From Flavobacteriales bacterium UBA4660 (GTDB lineage: Bacteria > Bacteroidota > Bacteroidia > Flavobacteriales_D > Sanyastnellaceae), in contig DHLU01000082.1 in NCBI GenBank assembly GCA_002405435.1, forward strand, positions 1,824 to 16,256: a stretch of DNA of 14,433 nt. The letters run 5' to 3'. Below, piece by piece: positions 1 through 7,369 of the stretch (the first letter of the stretch is position 1; the number at the start of each line of letters is the position of its first letter). A program made the position numbers and the translations under genes. A model generated the notes under the pieces. It worked only from the letters and a program-made list of their open reading frames with translations. It did not search any database and was not told where the DNA came from.

Positions 1-892
1 AGCCATTGTCACAACCGGCCGTAGGATTGAAGTTACATGCCGCGGGGTTGGTACAACCCGGGAAGATACAAGAACCATCGTCTATTGTAGCCAGCGGGTT
101 AAAGTTGCAGGCAGTGGCGTTGGTGCAGCCGGGAACATCATTGCAAGCCGCGGGCTCAGGGAATACCAGACCCAGACAGTTACCATCAAGTTCAGGTATC
201 GTGCCCACAAAGCCCGGCGCCCCTTGCTGGGTATGCACATAAATCAATTGGTTGGCACCAACAGCTTCATTGAATACTGCAATGTTCATCCAATATTCCA
301 AGGTTCCAGTCGGCATGGTCACCTGGGCGATCAGGATCCTGTTGTCAGGTGCCTGTCCAAAACCATTGCACGAACCGTCATTGGGAATAAACCAGGCACC
401 ATCGGTAATGGTCAGGTCAGGACCGAAAGGAGCAGCCGCGAAGGTGCCCGGGATTTGACCTGCCGGGTTGGTAATCTGGAAAATAGTTCCCTGGGTGCCT
501 GCGCAATCCGGACATGCGTCAGTAGCCGAACTGGTAGCTCCGATAGACACATAGGAATCCCACTGCATATCGGCAAAAAAGCCCCAAAAGGCACAATTGT
601 TATCAGATCCGAGGGCACCGGCAAAACCACTATTCCAAATCACATTGCCTGCGGAACTGGAGTGGAGCCTAAGGTGGTGAACAGGTGAAGGAGATGTGGA
701 TCCGAACACAGACGAAATACGGTCGGTTGGATCTTGCATACGGGCATAAATACGGTAGGTGGAGTAACCAGCCGGAATGCTCCCAATCGGTCCAGTAGCG
801 ACTACCGAATGGAAAACATCCACCAACTGGCCGTTCAGGTTTGCTGTCAGAAGACAACAGACTGCAGAAAAAAACAATAATAGTTTCTTCAT
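1..892 (-). CDS. Secreted Cys-rich repeat protein, C-terminus cut by the window edge
   Basis: The reading frame is open from an ATG at 890-892 to the left edge (297 complete codons, no stop), so only the N-terminal part is present. Residues 1-21 form a signal peptide (MKKLLLFF start, small residues before Gln22). Residues 22 to about 250 form an all-beta-looking domain with the spaced motifs 'YSTYRIYA' and 'DSYVSIG', a pattern I associate with secreted proteins of Bacteroidota and Planctomycetes; its function is unknown. At residue 255 a Cys-rich repeat begins (GCTNATACNFNPLATIDDGSC), and a second copy starts at residue 279 and runs off the edge. The same repeat fills the next gene upstream, so the two are partial paralogues or share modules. 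A terminator lies between them, so this gene is probably its own transcription unit; I found no clear promoter. Likely an envelope or extracellular structural or adhesive protein. Existence is certain; the role is inference. Confidence 0.85.
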   Translation of the reverse strand, partial: MKKLLLFFSAVCCLLTANLNGQLVDVFHSVVATGPIGSIPAGYSTYRIYARMQDPTDRISSVFGSTSPSPVHHLRLHSSSAGNVIWNSGFAGALGSDNNCAFWGFFADMQWDSYVSIGATSSATDACPDCAGTQGTIFQITNPAGQIPGTFAAAPFGPDLTITDGAWFIPNDGSCNGFGQAPDNRILIAQVTMPTGTLEYWMNIAVFNEAVGANQLIYVHTQQGAPGFVGTIPELDGNCLGLVFPEPAACNDVPGCTNATACNFNPLATIDDGSCIFPGCTNPAACNFNPTAGCDNG

Positions 893-932
893 AGCGAGGT
901 TGTTTATGTTAATGGTTGATATACGCTTTCAC

Positions 933-979
933 AAAAAATTCAGTTGAGCCGCACCACACAAGTGGTGCGGCTCTAACTG
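933..979 (-). terminator. Intrinsic terminator after the 1455-aa protein gene
   Basis: A perfect 12-bp GC-rich stem (GAGCCGCACCAC at 946-957, loop ACAA, GTGGTGCGGCTC at 962-973) is extended by CAGTT/AACTG pairs with one bulged T. On the minus strand it is followed by AATTTTTTG (six T at 938-933). It lies about 40 bases past the stop of the large gene at 1017. The T-tract is only on the minus side, so it should mainly stop leftward transcription. Confidence 0.9.
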
Positions 980-1016
980 AAAATTCTCTAATTCATAACT
1001 CAATAAGACGACAAGT

Positions 1017-4000
1017 TTAGCAGAAGGTACCGAACGCTGCCATAAAGATCAGCAGGTCGTTTACGTTCACTACACCATTGTCATCAAGGTCAGCAGGACA
1101 TGGGCTTGCGCACTCGCAGCTTCCGTCATCAATCGTTGCAGCCGGATCATAGTTCGGTGCATCGGGGTATGTACATCCCTGACAAGAAGTGTACTCACAC
1201 AGGGAGCAATCGTTGATGCCCGCGGTAGGATCGTAGTTGCAGGCAAAAGGCTCCTGACAACCGGGTGTACAGTTGGTACCCCCTACAGAGAACTGAACTG
1301 CTGTGTTGGCACCTCCGAAAATGGTTCCGGAATCTGTACCGTTCACCTGCCAGCTTACCTCTCCGGGGAAAGTACCGCCGGTCACCGCAATCTCATAGCA
1401 TGCGGTAGGCAGACAGAGGTTAACGGCTGAGAAACTACCGGTGCTGAGTGTGCCCACGGTAATCAGGGTACCTGTTGCTACATCGTTGATGCTGTAACCT
1501 GCACCATTCCAACCGTCTCCGAAAGCATCAAAAAGGAACAGGGTAATGCAGTTTTCGAAACAGCATGTGCCGTTATCACAATCGGCTCCGGCGTCATAGT
1601 TGCACGCGCTCGGGTCAGTACAACCCTGGGTTCCCGGAACAATGTTGGCAGTACCCGAGGCACCGCCGGTGAGTGTTCCGGTAGCAATGGTCACACCACC
1701 TACTGTGAAGGTGTAGGTAGCACCATTCCAACCGTCGCCAAAGAGGTCAAACAAGTTGAAGGTGTTGAAACAAGGATCGGTCAGACATACCACGCCGGTA
1801 AACGGAGCACCGCCGGTTACACCGCCGATCTCCCAACTTACTTCACCGGGGAAGGTGCCGCTGGTTACGTTGAGTGTAGCGCAGGTGCCGAAGCAGCAAG
1901 AGCCATCGTCAGCCACTGCAGCCGGGTCGTAGTTGCAGGCAGACGGGTTGGTGCATCCGCAGATTCCTCCGATGGAGAAATCAACAGACGACGGAGCTCC
2001 GCCACTCGCCAGGCTATTACCAAATTCATCCACAAGATCCCAACCGATTTCACCGGGGAATGTTCCGGCGCTTACAGCGATGGTGTAGCAACCATCCTGG
2101 AGACAGATGAGGTCAAAAGCAGAGTCACAACCAAGGAAGTTGTCCTCGTCAACCACGAAGTCACCTGTATCACAGGTTCCGCTGGCCACAATGGTACCTG
2201 AGCCATCTACGATGGTGTAGGCCGCACCATTCCAACCGTCTCCGAAGAAATCAACCATGTTGAGCTGTACCGGAGTACCGGGACCGCTGCAGGTGCAAGA
2301 GAAGAAGTCACATGAACCATCGTCCACGTTGGCGGCCGGGTCATAGTTACAACCTACCGGGTTGGTACAACCAGGCAATACACACTCACACTCGAGAGAG
2401 ATATCGAAAGAGCCTTCGGGACCTTCGCTGGTTACATAAGCATAGTAAGATACGCCGTCGGTAGCGATAAAGGTGATTTCGGGATCATCCTGATCGAAGA
2501 AACCACACTCAATGAAGTCGCCTGACTCCTGACCAACGCAGCTGGTGAAGGCACCGCAGGAACCCTCGAGGATATCCAGTTGGGCATCAATAGCAGAACC
2601 ACACAGCGATACGGTAACGAGCGTTCCGTTAGGACCGCAGGTGCCGATCGGGAGCTCATACCACACACCATTCGGACCTTCGCAGGCAGCACCTACGCAG
2701 TAAGCACAGTTGGGGTCGGCAGCTGCGGCTGAGGCGCAAAGGCCATCCCAGAAAACATTGCAGCAGAACGAGTCAAACGCACACACTGAAGCCGCACAAG
2801 GACCGGCGAGGTCTGTGTAACCTGACTGAGCGCAGTCGCAACCAACGGCAGGAGCCGCGCATGTACCAGGGAAATCGGTATTGGTAGAACCACCGGTAGT
2901 CTGGCCTGTAAGCGTAGTGTTGCAGGTGAGCGGCGTGGCATCCACGCACAGGTCGTTGTCAGGCGTAAAGCAGGAGTAATCGCACTCAACGAAGTTCTCA
3001 ATGTTTACACATGGATCAAGCGGCAGGCATGAGTTTGGATCGGTGCAACCGAGGTAACCCCGGGTAGTAGTGAATTCGTAATCACCACAGTTTACCGGAT
3101 CAGTTGTGTAAATGAGGAAGTAGAAATCGTTGCAGGCAGTGAGTGTGTAGAACGCAGAAATATCTCCGCCGCAGGCTCCGGTAACAATCGGGCAGCAGGC
3201 AATAGCCTCTGCATCCGTTACACCCGGAATTCCATCATCATCTTCGTAAACGGTCATACCGACGTTGGTACCGCTGATATTTTCCACGAAGAAATCAAAG
3301 GTATCTGCAAGACCGCAGCCACCTTCGCAGGCATTCATTCTGAACCAAACACCATAACCGGTCTGGAAACCAAGACAAACAGAGTTGTCAGGGTTCGTGC
3401 AGCACAGGGTACCATCAAAGGTAATTCCGCTAATCTGCACCAGTGCACCTGACTGGTTGTCGTTGGGCTGCGCAGGGAATCCTGTGCAGCTGACACAGGT
3501 GATGTCAAGGTTAAAGGCTGCAGTGCTGGTAGCGGCAAAAGGATGCACCAAGATGCGGTAAGTCACACCGGGCACAGTCGTGTAGGTGAGTGAAGACTGC
3601 AGACCACAGGCGTCGTCATTGGAACCCACGCAGTCGAGGTCTCCACAGGGGCCGGTGAACAGGCTGATCTTGGTGTCTACGGCAGATCCGCAGGTTGCCA
3701 GGGTGATCTGATCACCTGTACCCACAAAACGGTACCAAACACCAGCGGTCACAGGTTCACATGCTCCATTGTCTCCGATAGAACCGGCATCGTTGGTGGC
3801 ATAGAGGAAAGTACCAGCAACAGAGTCGCCACATACCACGTCTGTAGCGCTAGCACAATTGTCGTTAGCGGGCGGGCACTGGCAAGAACCATCATCAACA
3901 GTAGCGAAGTTGTTGTAGTTCAAGCAGTCCGGGTTGGTGCAGCCGGGAATGGTGCACACGGCTCCGCCAAAGGAAAAGCCCCAGTTGGTTGTCACAACAC

Positions 4001-5384
4001 CATCGGTAATCAGGGTACCGCCCTGATCGAGAATCTCCCATGAAACTTCGCCAGGGAATGAACCGCCGGTTACGGTTACGAAATAACAGCCGGCAGGCGC
4101 GCACACGAGCGCAGTGCCGATAGAGACGCCATCGCCGAAAGGAGCGGTATTCACTGAGCCGGTGAAGATGATGTTCCCCACGGCATCTGTTAGAATGAGT
4201 TGGGCTCCGTTCCAACCATCACCAAATGAGTCAAACATATTGATGACCAGCAACTGTTGGCCAAGCGGACAAAACACACAAGATCCGTTGTCGCAGTCAG
4301 CAAGCGGATTGTAGTTGGTAGCGAAAGGATCAGTACAGCCCAGGGTATTGAAACCCGGAGCGAAACTAACCGCGCCCGAACCACCGCTGGACAGGGTAAC
4401 ATCAATAGCTGTTCCGTTGACTGTCAGGGTACCAATGGCACCGTTCCATCCGTCGCCGAAAGAGTCGAAACTGTTGAAGGTGTAAACGCAACCATCAGCT
4501 AAGCAGAAAGTGTTGTTGAAGGGAGCGCCACCCGAAGCAACCACAGTACCGGATGGGTTGGTGATATTCCAGGAAACCTCACCGGGGAAAGTGCCTGCAG
4601 TAACCACCAGTGAAACGCAGTTGTCAAAGCAACACGTACCATTGTCGCAACCGGCAGTTGCACTGTAGTTACAGGCTGATGGGTTAGTACAGCCCGGGAA
4701 AACACATGTTCCATTGTCGGTATTGGCGAGCGGGTCAAAGTTACAGGCAAGGGGATTGATACAACCTGGAATGGCTGCAGCGCCCAGCGTGATAGACCAA
4801 CCACCCGCAATGGAACCAACATCACCGCCAAACTGGTCGGTAACGAACAGGTTCCAGGTTCCATTGGAATCATCACCACCAAACTGGCCGGAAAGCGTGG
4901 CTGCTCCGGCAGGGGCAGGTGAAGAGAAGGGGCCTACAGCCGGTGCAGCAAATACATCGCCCGTGCCATAATTGGTAGGCTGGTACGTTCCGGAAGCGTT
5001 GAGGGCTGCATCTGACAACGAAGCACCTGTATTGGCGAAGGTGAAGTTTTGACCTGTGGCATCTGCACTACCTCCGCAGTCAGACATCAGGATCAGGTTG
5101 TCCCCGTTTGGTGCAACCAGCAACACATCGATATCATCAGGCCAGGTGTGGGTTACGCCATTGAGGGTTACAGAGATGACGCCGATGTTGGTCGGACCAC
5201 CCGAAACTGTGATGGCACTTGGGTACGGGGACCCAGGACCAGAAGACGGAATAGTAATCGCCGTGGCGTTGGAGTACGTCTGGGCCGAAACTAATCCGGA
5301 AATCAGGAACAAACAGACAGCTGACGCCATCCGCAGAAGATCACGGCCTGTACATCGGCCGGCATTAAATAACGCTTTCTTCAT
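1017..5384 (-). CDS. Giant secreted modular Cys-rich protein with P-domain and dockerin-like C-terminus
   Basis: 1455 aa, ATG at 5384 preceded by an A-rich leader. A signal peptide (residues 1-35, ending LVSAQ) has an extended n-region. Residues 36-202 form a proprotein-convertase-type P-domain (GVISVTLNGVTHTWPDDIDV, later GTWNLFVTDQFGGD and GGWSITL). The rest is modular: about ten Cys-rich 22-residue repeats of GCTNPxACNYDPxAxxDDGSC type (for example at 207, 231, 349, 480, 1005, 1143, 1254 and 1403), five FGDGWNG modules (309, 387, 1047, 1215, 1288) and five GTFPGEVSW modules (264, 441, 1107, 1176, 1337). Between them are two PPC-like beta domains (about 507-630 and 808-1000) and a Cys cluster at 847-893. 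Residues 1432-1443 (DLDDNGVVNVND) match a dockerin/EF-hand calcium loop. No classical type IX secretion C-terminal domain is visible. Probably a surface or extracellular adhesin or matrix protein; no catalytic site was seen. Confidence 0.93.
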   Translation of the reverse strand: MKKALFNAGRCTGRDLLRMASAVCLFLISGLVSAQTYSNATAITIPSSGPGSPYPSAITVSGGPTNIGVISVTLNGVTHTWPDDIDVLLVAPNGDNLILMSDCGGSADATGQNFTFANTGASLSDAALNASGTYQPTNYGTGDVFAAPAVGPFSSPAPAGAATLSGQFGGDDSNGTWNLFVTDQFGGDVGSIAGGWSITLGAAAIPGCINPLACNFDPLANTDNGTCVFPGCTNPSACNYSATAGCDNGTCCFDNCVSLVVTAGTFPGEVSWNITNPSGTVVASGGAPFNNTFCLADGCVYTFNSFDSFGDGWNGAIGTLTVNGTAIDVTLSSGGSGAVSFAPGFNTLGCTDPFATNYNPLADCDNGSCVFCPLGQQLLVINMFDSFGDGWNGAQLILTDAVGNIIFTGSVNTAPFGDGVSIGTALVCAPAGCYFVTVTGGSFPGEVSWEILDQGGTLITDGVVTTNWGFSFGGAVCTIPGCTNPDCLNYNNFATVDDGSCQCPPANDNCASATDVVCGDSVAGTFLYATNDAGSIGDNGACEPVTAGVWYRFVGTGDQITLATCGSAVDTKISLFTGPCGDLDCVGSNDDACGLQSSLTYTTVPGVTYRILVHPFAATSTAAFNLDITCVSCTGFPAQPNDNQSGALVQISGITFDGTLCCTNPDNSVCLGFQTGYGVWFRMNACEGGCGLADTFDFFVENISGTNVGMTVYEDDDGIPGVTDAEAIACCPIVTGACGGDISAFYTLTACNDFYFLIYTTDPVNCGDYEFTTTRGYLGCTDPNSCLPLDPCVNIENFVECDYSCFTPDNDLCVDATPLTCNTTLTGQTTGGSTNTDFPGTCAAPAVGCDCAQSGYTDLAGPCAASVCAFDSFCCNVFWDGLCASAAAADPNCAYCVGAACEGPNGVWYELPIGTCGPNGTLVTVSLCGSAIDAQLDILEGSCGAFTSCVGQESGDFIECGFFDQDDPEITFIATDGVSYYAYVTSEGPEGSFDISLECECVLPGCTNPVGCNYDPAANVDDGSCDFFSCTCSGPGTPVQLNMVDFFGDGWNGAAYTIVDGSGTIVASGTCDTGDFVVDEDNFLGCDSAFDLICLQDGCYTIAVSAGTFPGEIGWDLVDEFGNSLASGGAPSSVDFSIGGICGCTNPSACNYDPAAVADDGSCCFGTCATLNVTSGTFPGEVSWEIGGVTGGAPFTGVVCLTDPCFNTFNLFDLFGDGWNGATYTFTVGGVTIATGTLTGGASGTANIVPGTQGCTDPSACNYDAGADCDNGTCCFENCITLFLFDAFGDGWNGAGYSINDVATGTLITVGTLSTGSFSAVNLCLPTACYEIAVTGGTFPGEVSWQVNGTDSGTIFGGANTAVQFSVGGTNCTPGCQEPFACNYDPTAGINDCSLCEYTSCQGCTYPDAPNYDPAATIDDGSCECASPCPADLDDNGVVNVNDLLIFMAAFGTFC
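1116..4769 (-). repeat. Internal module array coding for Cys-rich and GDGWNG/TFPGE repeats
   Basis: This part of the large gene codes for residues 206-1423. It repeats a three-part unit: a GTFPGEVSW strand-turn, an FGDGWNG turn and a GCTNPxACNYDP Cys-rich linker. The order of the first two elements differs between copies (GTFPGE first at 264/309, FGDGWNG first at 387/441 and 1047/1107). At DNA level similar stretches recur, such as 'caccattccaaccgtc' near 1503, 1722 and 2227, which could permit recombination. These are coding repeats, not CRISPR or a mobile element. Confidence 0.8.
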
Positions 5385-5502
5385 TTGATTTTGAGTTTGG
5401 TTAATACTACCGTTTATTGTAACTAACTGAATTGTCGGGGTTCACCCTATCTATGTTTTCCCGGGTTGGTACTGGCCGGGCAGGCATATTTCAAAACAAC
5501 AA

Positions 5503-5539
5503 AGGCCTCCAGATGCATGAAAACAAGCATCAAAGGCCT
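5503..5539. repeat. Imperfect inverted repeat AGGCCT-GATGC / GCATC-AGGCCT
   Basis: AGGCCT (5503-5508) and GATGC (5512-5516) are mirrored by GCATC (5527-5531) and AGGCCT (5534-5539), with a 10-base loop and a 3-versus-2-base internal mismatch. It sits about 120 bases upstream of the large secreted protein gene. It could be an operator, an RNA hairpin in the 5' leader or a weak terminator; the sequence does not decide between these. Confidence 0.45.
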
Positions 5540-5654
5540 AAACAACTAAAAACATATCGCGACAACAACAACACATCACTCGCGGGTATAATTGGTTTTG
5601 GAACTAACGTTTGTTAAAGTCGGCCTAAGGTATGGCGGTTTTTACGCATCTGCC

Positions 5655-5685
5655 AAAAAAAAAATCACGACAATTAACAAATTGT
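5655..5685 (-). terminator. Possible weak terminator of the exosortase operon
   Basis: On the minus strand a short AT-rich stem (ACAATT 5670-5675 paired with AATTGT 5680-5685, loop AACA) is followed five bases later by ten T (5664-5655). It lies about 120 bases past the stop at 5807. The stem is too AT-rich to be convincing; the long T run is the main support. Confidence 0.3.
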
Positions 5686-5806
5686 TGATTTTGAGGGAAT
5701 TCCCGATTCACTCCGGCCCGGTCAACCCATGGCATAACGGAACAGACAGCTGATTTGGCGTTACCGGAAGCCGGCAGCGCGGCGTCAATCCCTGCAGCAT
5801 CCAGCC

Positions 5807-6289
5807 CTATTTCCACATCTCTGCTAGCCAGGTTTCGCCCATGGGGCTGGGGAATTTTGTTCTGATATCTCCGAGGTTGCGGGTCAGCACATCAAATACC
5901 GGTGTTGCGTCCCCCACGGTGCCGGCCTTGCGCAAAGCCCAGAACTGGCTGAGGGGCGCCTCGGCCAGGGCATTGTCTCGCACATATACGACGGTGTTGC
6001 GGTCAAACAGGTCTATACCCAATTGCCCTCCTGCCTCACGCAAAAACCTGAATGCATTGTCGATGGAGCAACCGCTGGCGGGGGTCACCTGCTCGTCTGC
6101 TGCCAGCACTACGAAACGACCCAGCAATACTTCTATGCCGGCGCTCATGGGTTTTCCGTGGGCGGTCCACGATGCAATAAATGCCGCCGCATCGGCTTTC
6201 AGTTGGACCTCCTCCGCTGGTATGAGCGGGCGTGAGGCTGTGAAAATCCAGGTGCGGCTGTGGTCAGGAAGGTGATTGAGCAGTTTCAT
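5807..6289 (-). CDS. Conserved Bacteroidota protein of the family mislabelled 'ABC transporter ATPase'
   Basis: 160 aa starting MKLLNHLPDHSRTW at 6289. Landmarks I recognise from a short Bacteroidota family usually auto-annotated 'ABC transporter ATPase' are LPDHSRTW (7-14), SWTAHG (40-45), RFVVLAADE (58-66), ASGCSID (71-77) and LFDRNTVVYV (94-103). There is no Walker A, Walker B or ABC signature and no membrane segment, so the usual name cannot be right; the function is unknown and the protein is probably cytosolic. A longer frame to 6445 exists, but its extra N-terminus is Cys-rich, unlike the family, and lies wholly inside the upstream gene. With the chosen start the gene still overlaps the preceding gene by 26 bases, which points to co-transcription with the exosortase operon. 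Family assignment is from memory and fairly confident; a role in the sorting system is inference. Confidence 0.82.
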   Translation of the reverse strand: MKLLNHLPDHSRTWIFTASRPLIPAEEVQLKADAAAFIASWTAHGKPMSAGIEVLLGRFVVLAADEQVTPASGCSIDNAFRFLREAGGQLGIDLFDRNTVVYVRDNALAEAPLSQFWALRKAGTVGDATPVFDVLTRNLGDIRTKFPSPMGETWLAEMWK

Positions 6290-6821
6290 GGTCAACGTGT
6301 TTGGAAGAAGTAAAGCGGAAGGCAAGATACAGCACAACACCGGGCAGCGGCGATTGCAGCAGTCCGAGCAGCCTGCGCGCCACGGCATAGGCAGGGCCAG
6401 CCCAATCCCAAAGGCTGACCGCAGTATAGAGCAGCAGTGCTGCACCCATCATATACAGATAGCCGATGGTAACAAACCGGCGCATGCGGGGCACCATTTT
6501 CACCGCGTTCAAAAACCATTGGTTCCACAACCAGAAGACGGCAACAAAGAGCAACGCACAGAACCACTTCATGCGGGCAAGCTGGGGCGCACTGAGTTGA
6601 TCAAACCATGCAATGCGACCATGGTTGTAATAATAGTCAAAGGGAACCTGCGGTACCAGACGGTCGAGGGCGCCGCGACGTGCTGCCGCATCCAGCGCAT
6701 CATAACCCTCAATGAGCGGCACATAGGCCAGCCGCAGGTTGAGATCAATTTTCACGCGTTCCTGCACGTAGCCCAAACCCAGGGCCGCCACAACCAGCAA
6801 GACAATGCGCAAGGACTTCAT
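6264..6821 (-). CDS. Exosortase-associated membrane protein (XrtX-associated type likely)
   Basis: 185 aa. Hydrophobic segments lie at about residues 3-18, 85-106, 115-137 and 157-170, with an exported loop between the first two. That loop carries the conserved-looking motif PFDYYYNHGRIAWF (60-73), which I associate with membrane proteins encoded next to exosortases in Bacteroidota; it resembles the XrtX-associated family more than the shorter XrtF-associated one. The ATG (6819-6821) overlaps the exosortase stop (TGA 6820-6818) as ATGA, so translational coupling is likely; this decides the start over an upstream in-frame Met at 6881 inside the exosortase gene. Its task is not known; presence next to the transpeptidase suggests a role in substrate handling or in attaching the processed protein. 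Exosortase association is well supported by context; the subfamily name is tentative. Confidence 0.75.
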   Translation of the reverse strand: MKSLRIVLLVVAALGLGYVQERVKIDLNLRLAYVPLIEGYDALDAAARRGALDRLVPQVPFDYYYNHGRIAWFDQLSAPQLARMKWFCALLFVAVFWLWNQWFLNAVKMVPRMRRFVTIGYLYMMGAALLLYTAVSLWDWAGPAYAVARRLLGLLQSPLPGVVLYLAFRFTSSKHVDHETAQSPS

Positions 6822-7369
6822 GGTTGCGGTTTCTGTTCGGCCGGCTGCGGCTCCATGCATTTTTTTACCCAGAGCATCCACAGAAAAAACACATACGAAT
6901 ATACAATTATGGTAAACGTATAATCGTGGTTAAAGGCGAGCCACTCCGGGCGGTAGAAAAAGATCAGCGCGAGAGCGGTGATACGGAAAGAATTCAACAG
7001 GTGAATAGACGCGATACCCAGCGGAATAAACCACCAGCGGTGCCTTGACTTTCCGGGAAAAAGGGCCACAAACAGCACAAACAGCACAAACAACACGATA
7101 CCATCACATGGTTCACCGACAGTGATTCCGCCGGAAGGAGCGATGCCGACCTGATTCTTCCAGCCGGTATCTCCGAATTCCTGAAGGGGGTAACCCAGCC
7201 AGGTCAACTGGATTTCTGAAAACCGCACGAGCAGGGTAACCACCCATTCGTCGAGCGCGGTGAGGGGCCGCAAAACAAATTCGTATAGCAAGTGCCAGAC
7301 TGCATACAGCGCAACCGACAGCACGAGAAAACGGACAACGGGATTTTTCAGGCCCGAATCAGCGGCCAA
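6818..7369 (-). CDS. Exosortase family protein (cysteine transpeptidase; XrtX type likely)
   Basis: About 183 aa, a polytopic membrane protein with hydrophobic segments near 12-33, 90-104, 112-126, 128-140 and 150-168. The exosortase/archaeosortase active-site triad is intact: Cys88 in GEPCDGI, Arg129 in NSFRI and His148 in FNHDYTFTIIVY. The family cuts C-terminal sorting tails of exported proteins at the membrane and probably transfers them to another molecule. The best start is TTG at 7369-7367, which overlaps the previous gene by 11 bases; no ATG lies in the N-terminal region, so the exact start is uncertain. The upstream gene encodes a PID-CTERM-like substrate and the downstream one an exosortase-associated membrane protein, which supports the call. 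The right-hand Wzc and glycosyltransferase genes fit the known link between exosortases and exopolysaccharide loci. Family call is firm; XrtX versus XrtF or another Bacteroidota subtype is open. Confidence 0.88.
   Translation of the reverse strand: MAADSGLKNPVVRFLVLSVALYAVWHLLYEFVLRPLTALDEWVVTLLVRFSEIQLTWLGYPLQEFGDTGWKNQVGIAPSGGITVGEPCDGIVLFVLFVLFVALFPGKSRHRWWFIPLGIASIHLLNSFRITALALIFFYRPEWLAFNHDYTFTIIVYSYVFFLWMLWVKKCMEPQPAEQKPQP

Larger units (their letters stand above)
5385..5806. other. 422-base intergenic region without a convincing gene
   Basis: The region separates the start of the large secreted protein gene from the stop of the exosortase operon's last gene. Short open frames here (5432-5617 plus, 5625-5816 minus) have unlikely compositions and no recognisable motifs. 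It holds an imperfect inverted repeat (5503-5539), a run of ten A (5655-5664) and a small AT-rich inverted repeat (5670-5685). I found no exact TAnnTTTG promoter for the large gene, so its promoter is undefined. Confidence 0.7.

Noticed and set aside
1116..4769. CRISPR-like or mobile-element repeats
   Set aside because: Repeat units are coding, degenerate at DNA level, in one frame, and differ in spacing; no inverted termini, transposase or Cas gene is present.
4499..4882. 127-codon minus-strand frame, and other frames of 60-110 codons within 1017-5384
   Set aside because: These are out-of-frame shadows of the large gene, whose biased repeats create long alternative frames; they lack signal peptides or domains.
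5432..5617. Plus-strand open frame of 61 codons in the intergenic gap
   Set aside because: No motif, no promoter, and it spans the inverted repeat; the composition looks random.
5625..5816. Minus-strand open frame of 63 codons
   Set aside because: It starts inside the end of the 160-aa gene, crosses the A10 run (giving an FFF stretch) and shows no recognisable feature.
5841..6923. Plus-strand frames of 144 and 215 codons opposite the exosortase operon
   Set aside because: They are antisense to genes with recognisable families and active-site motifs, and their own translations match nothing I know.
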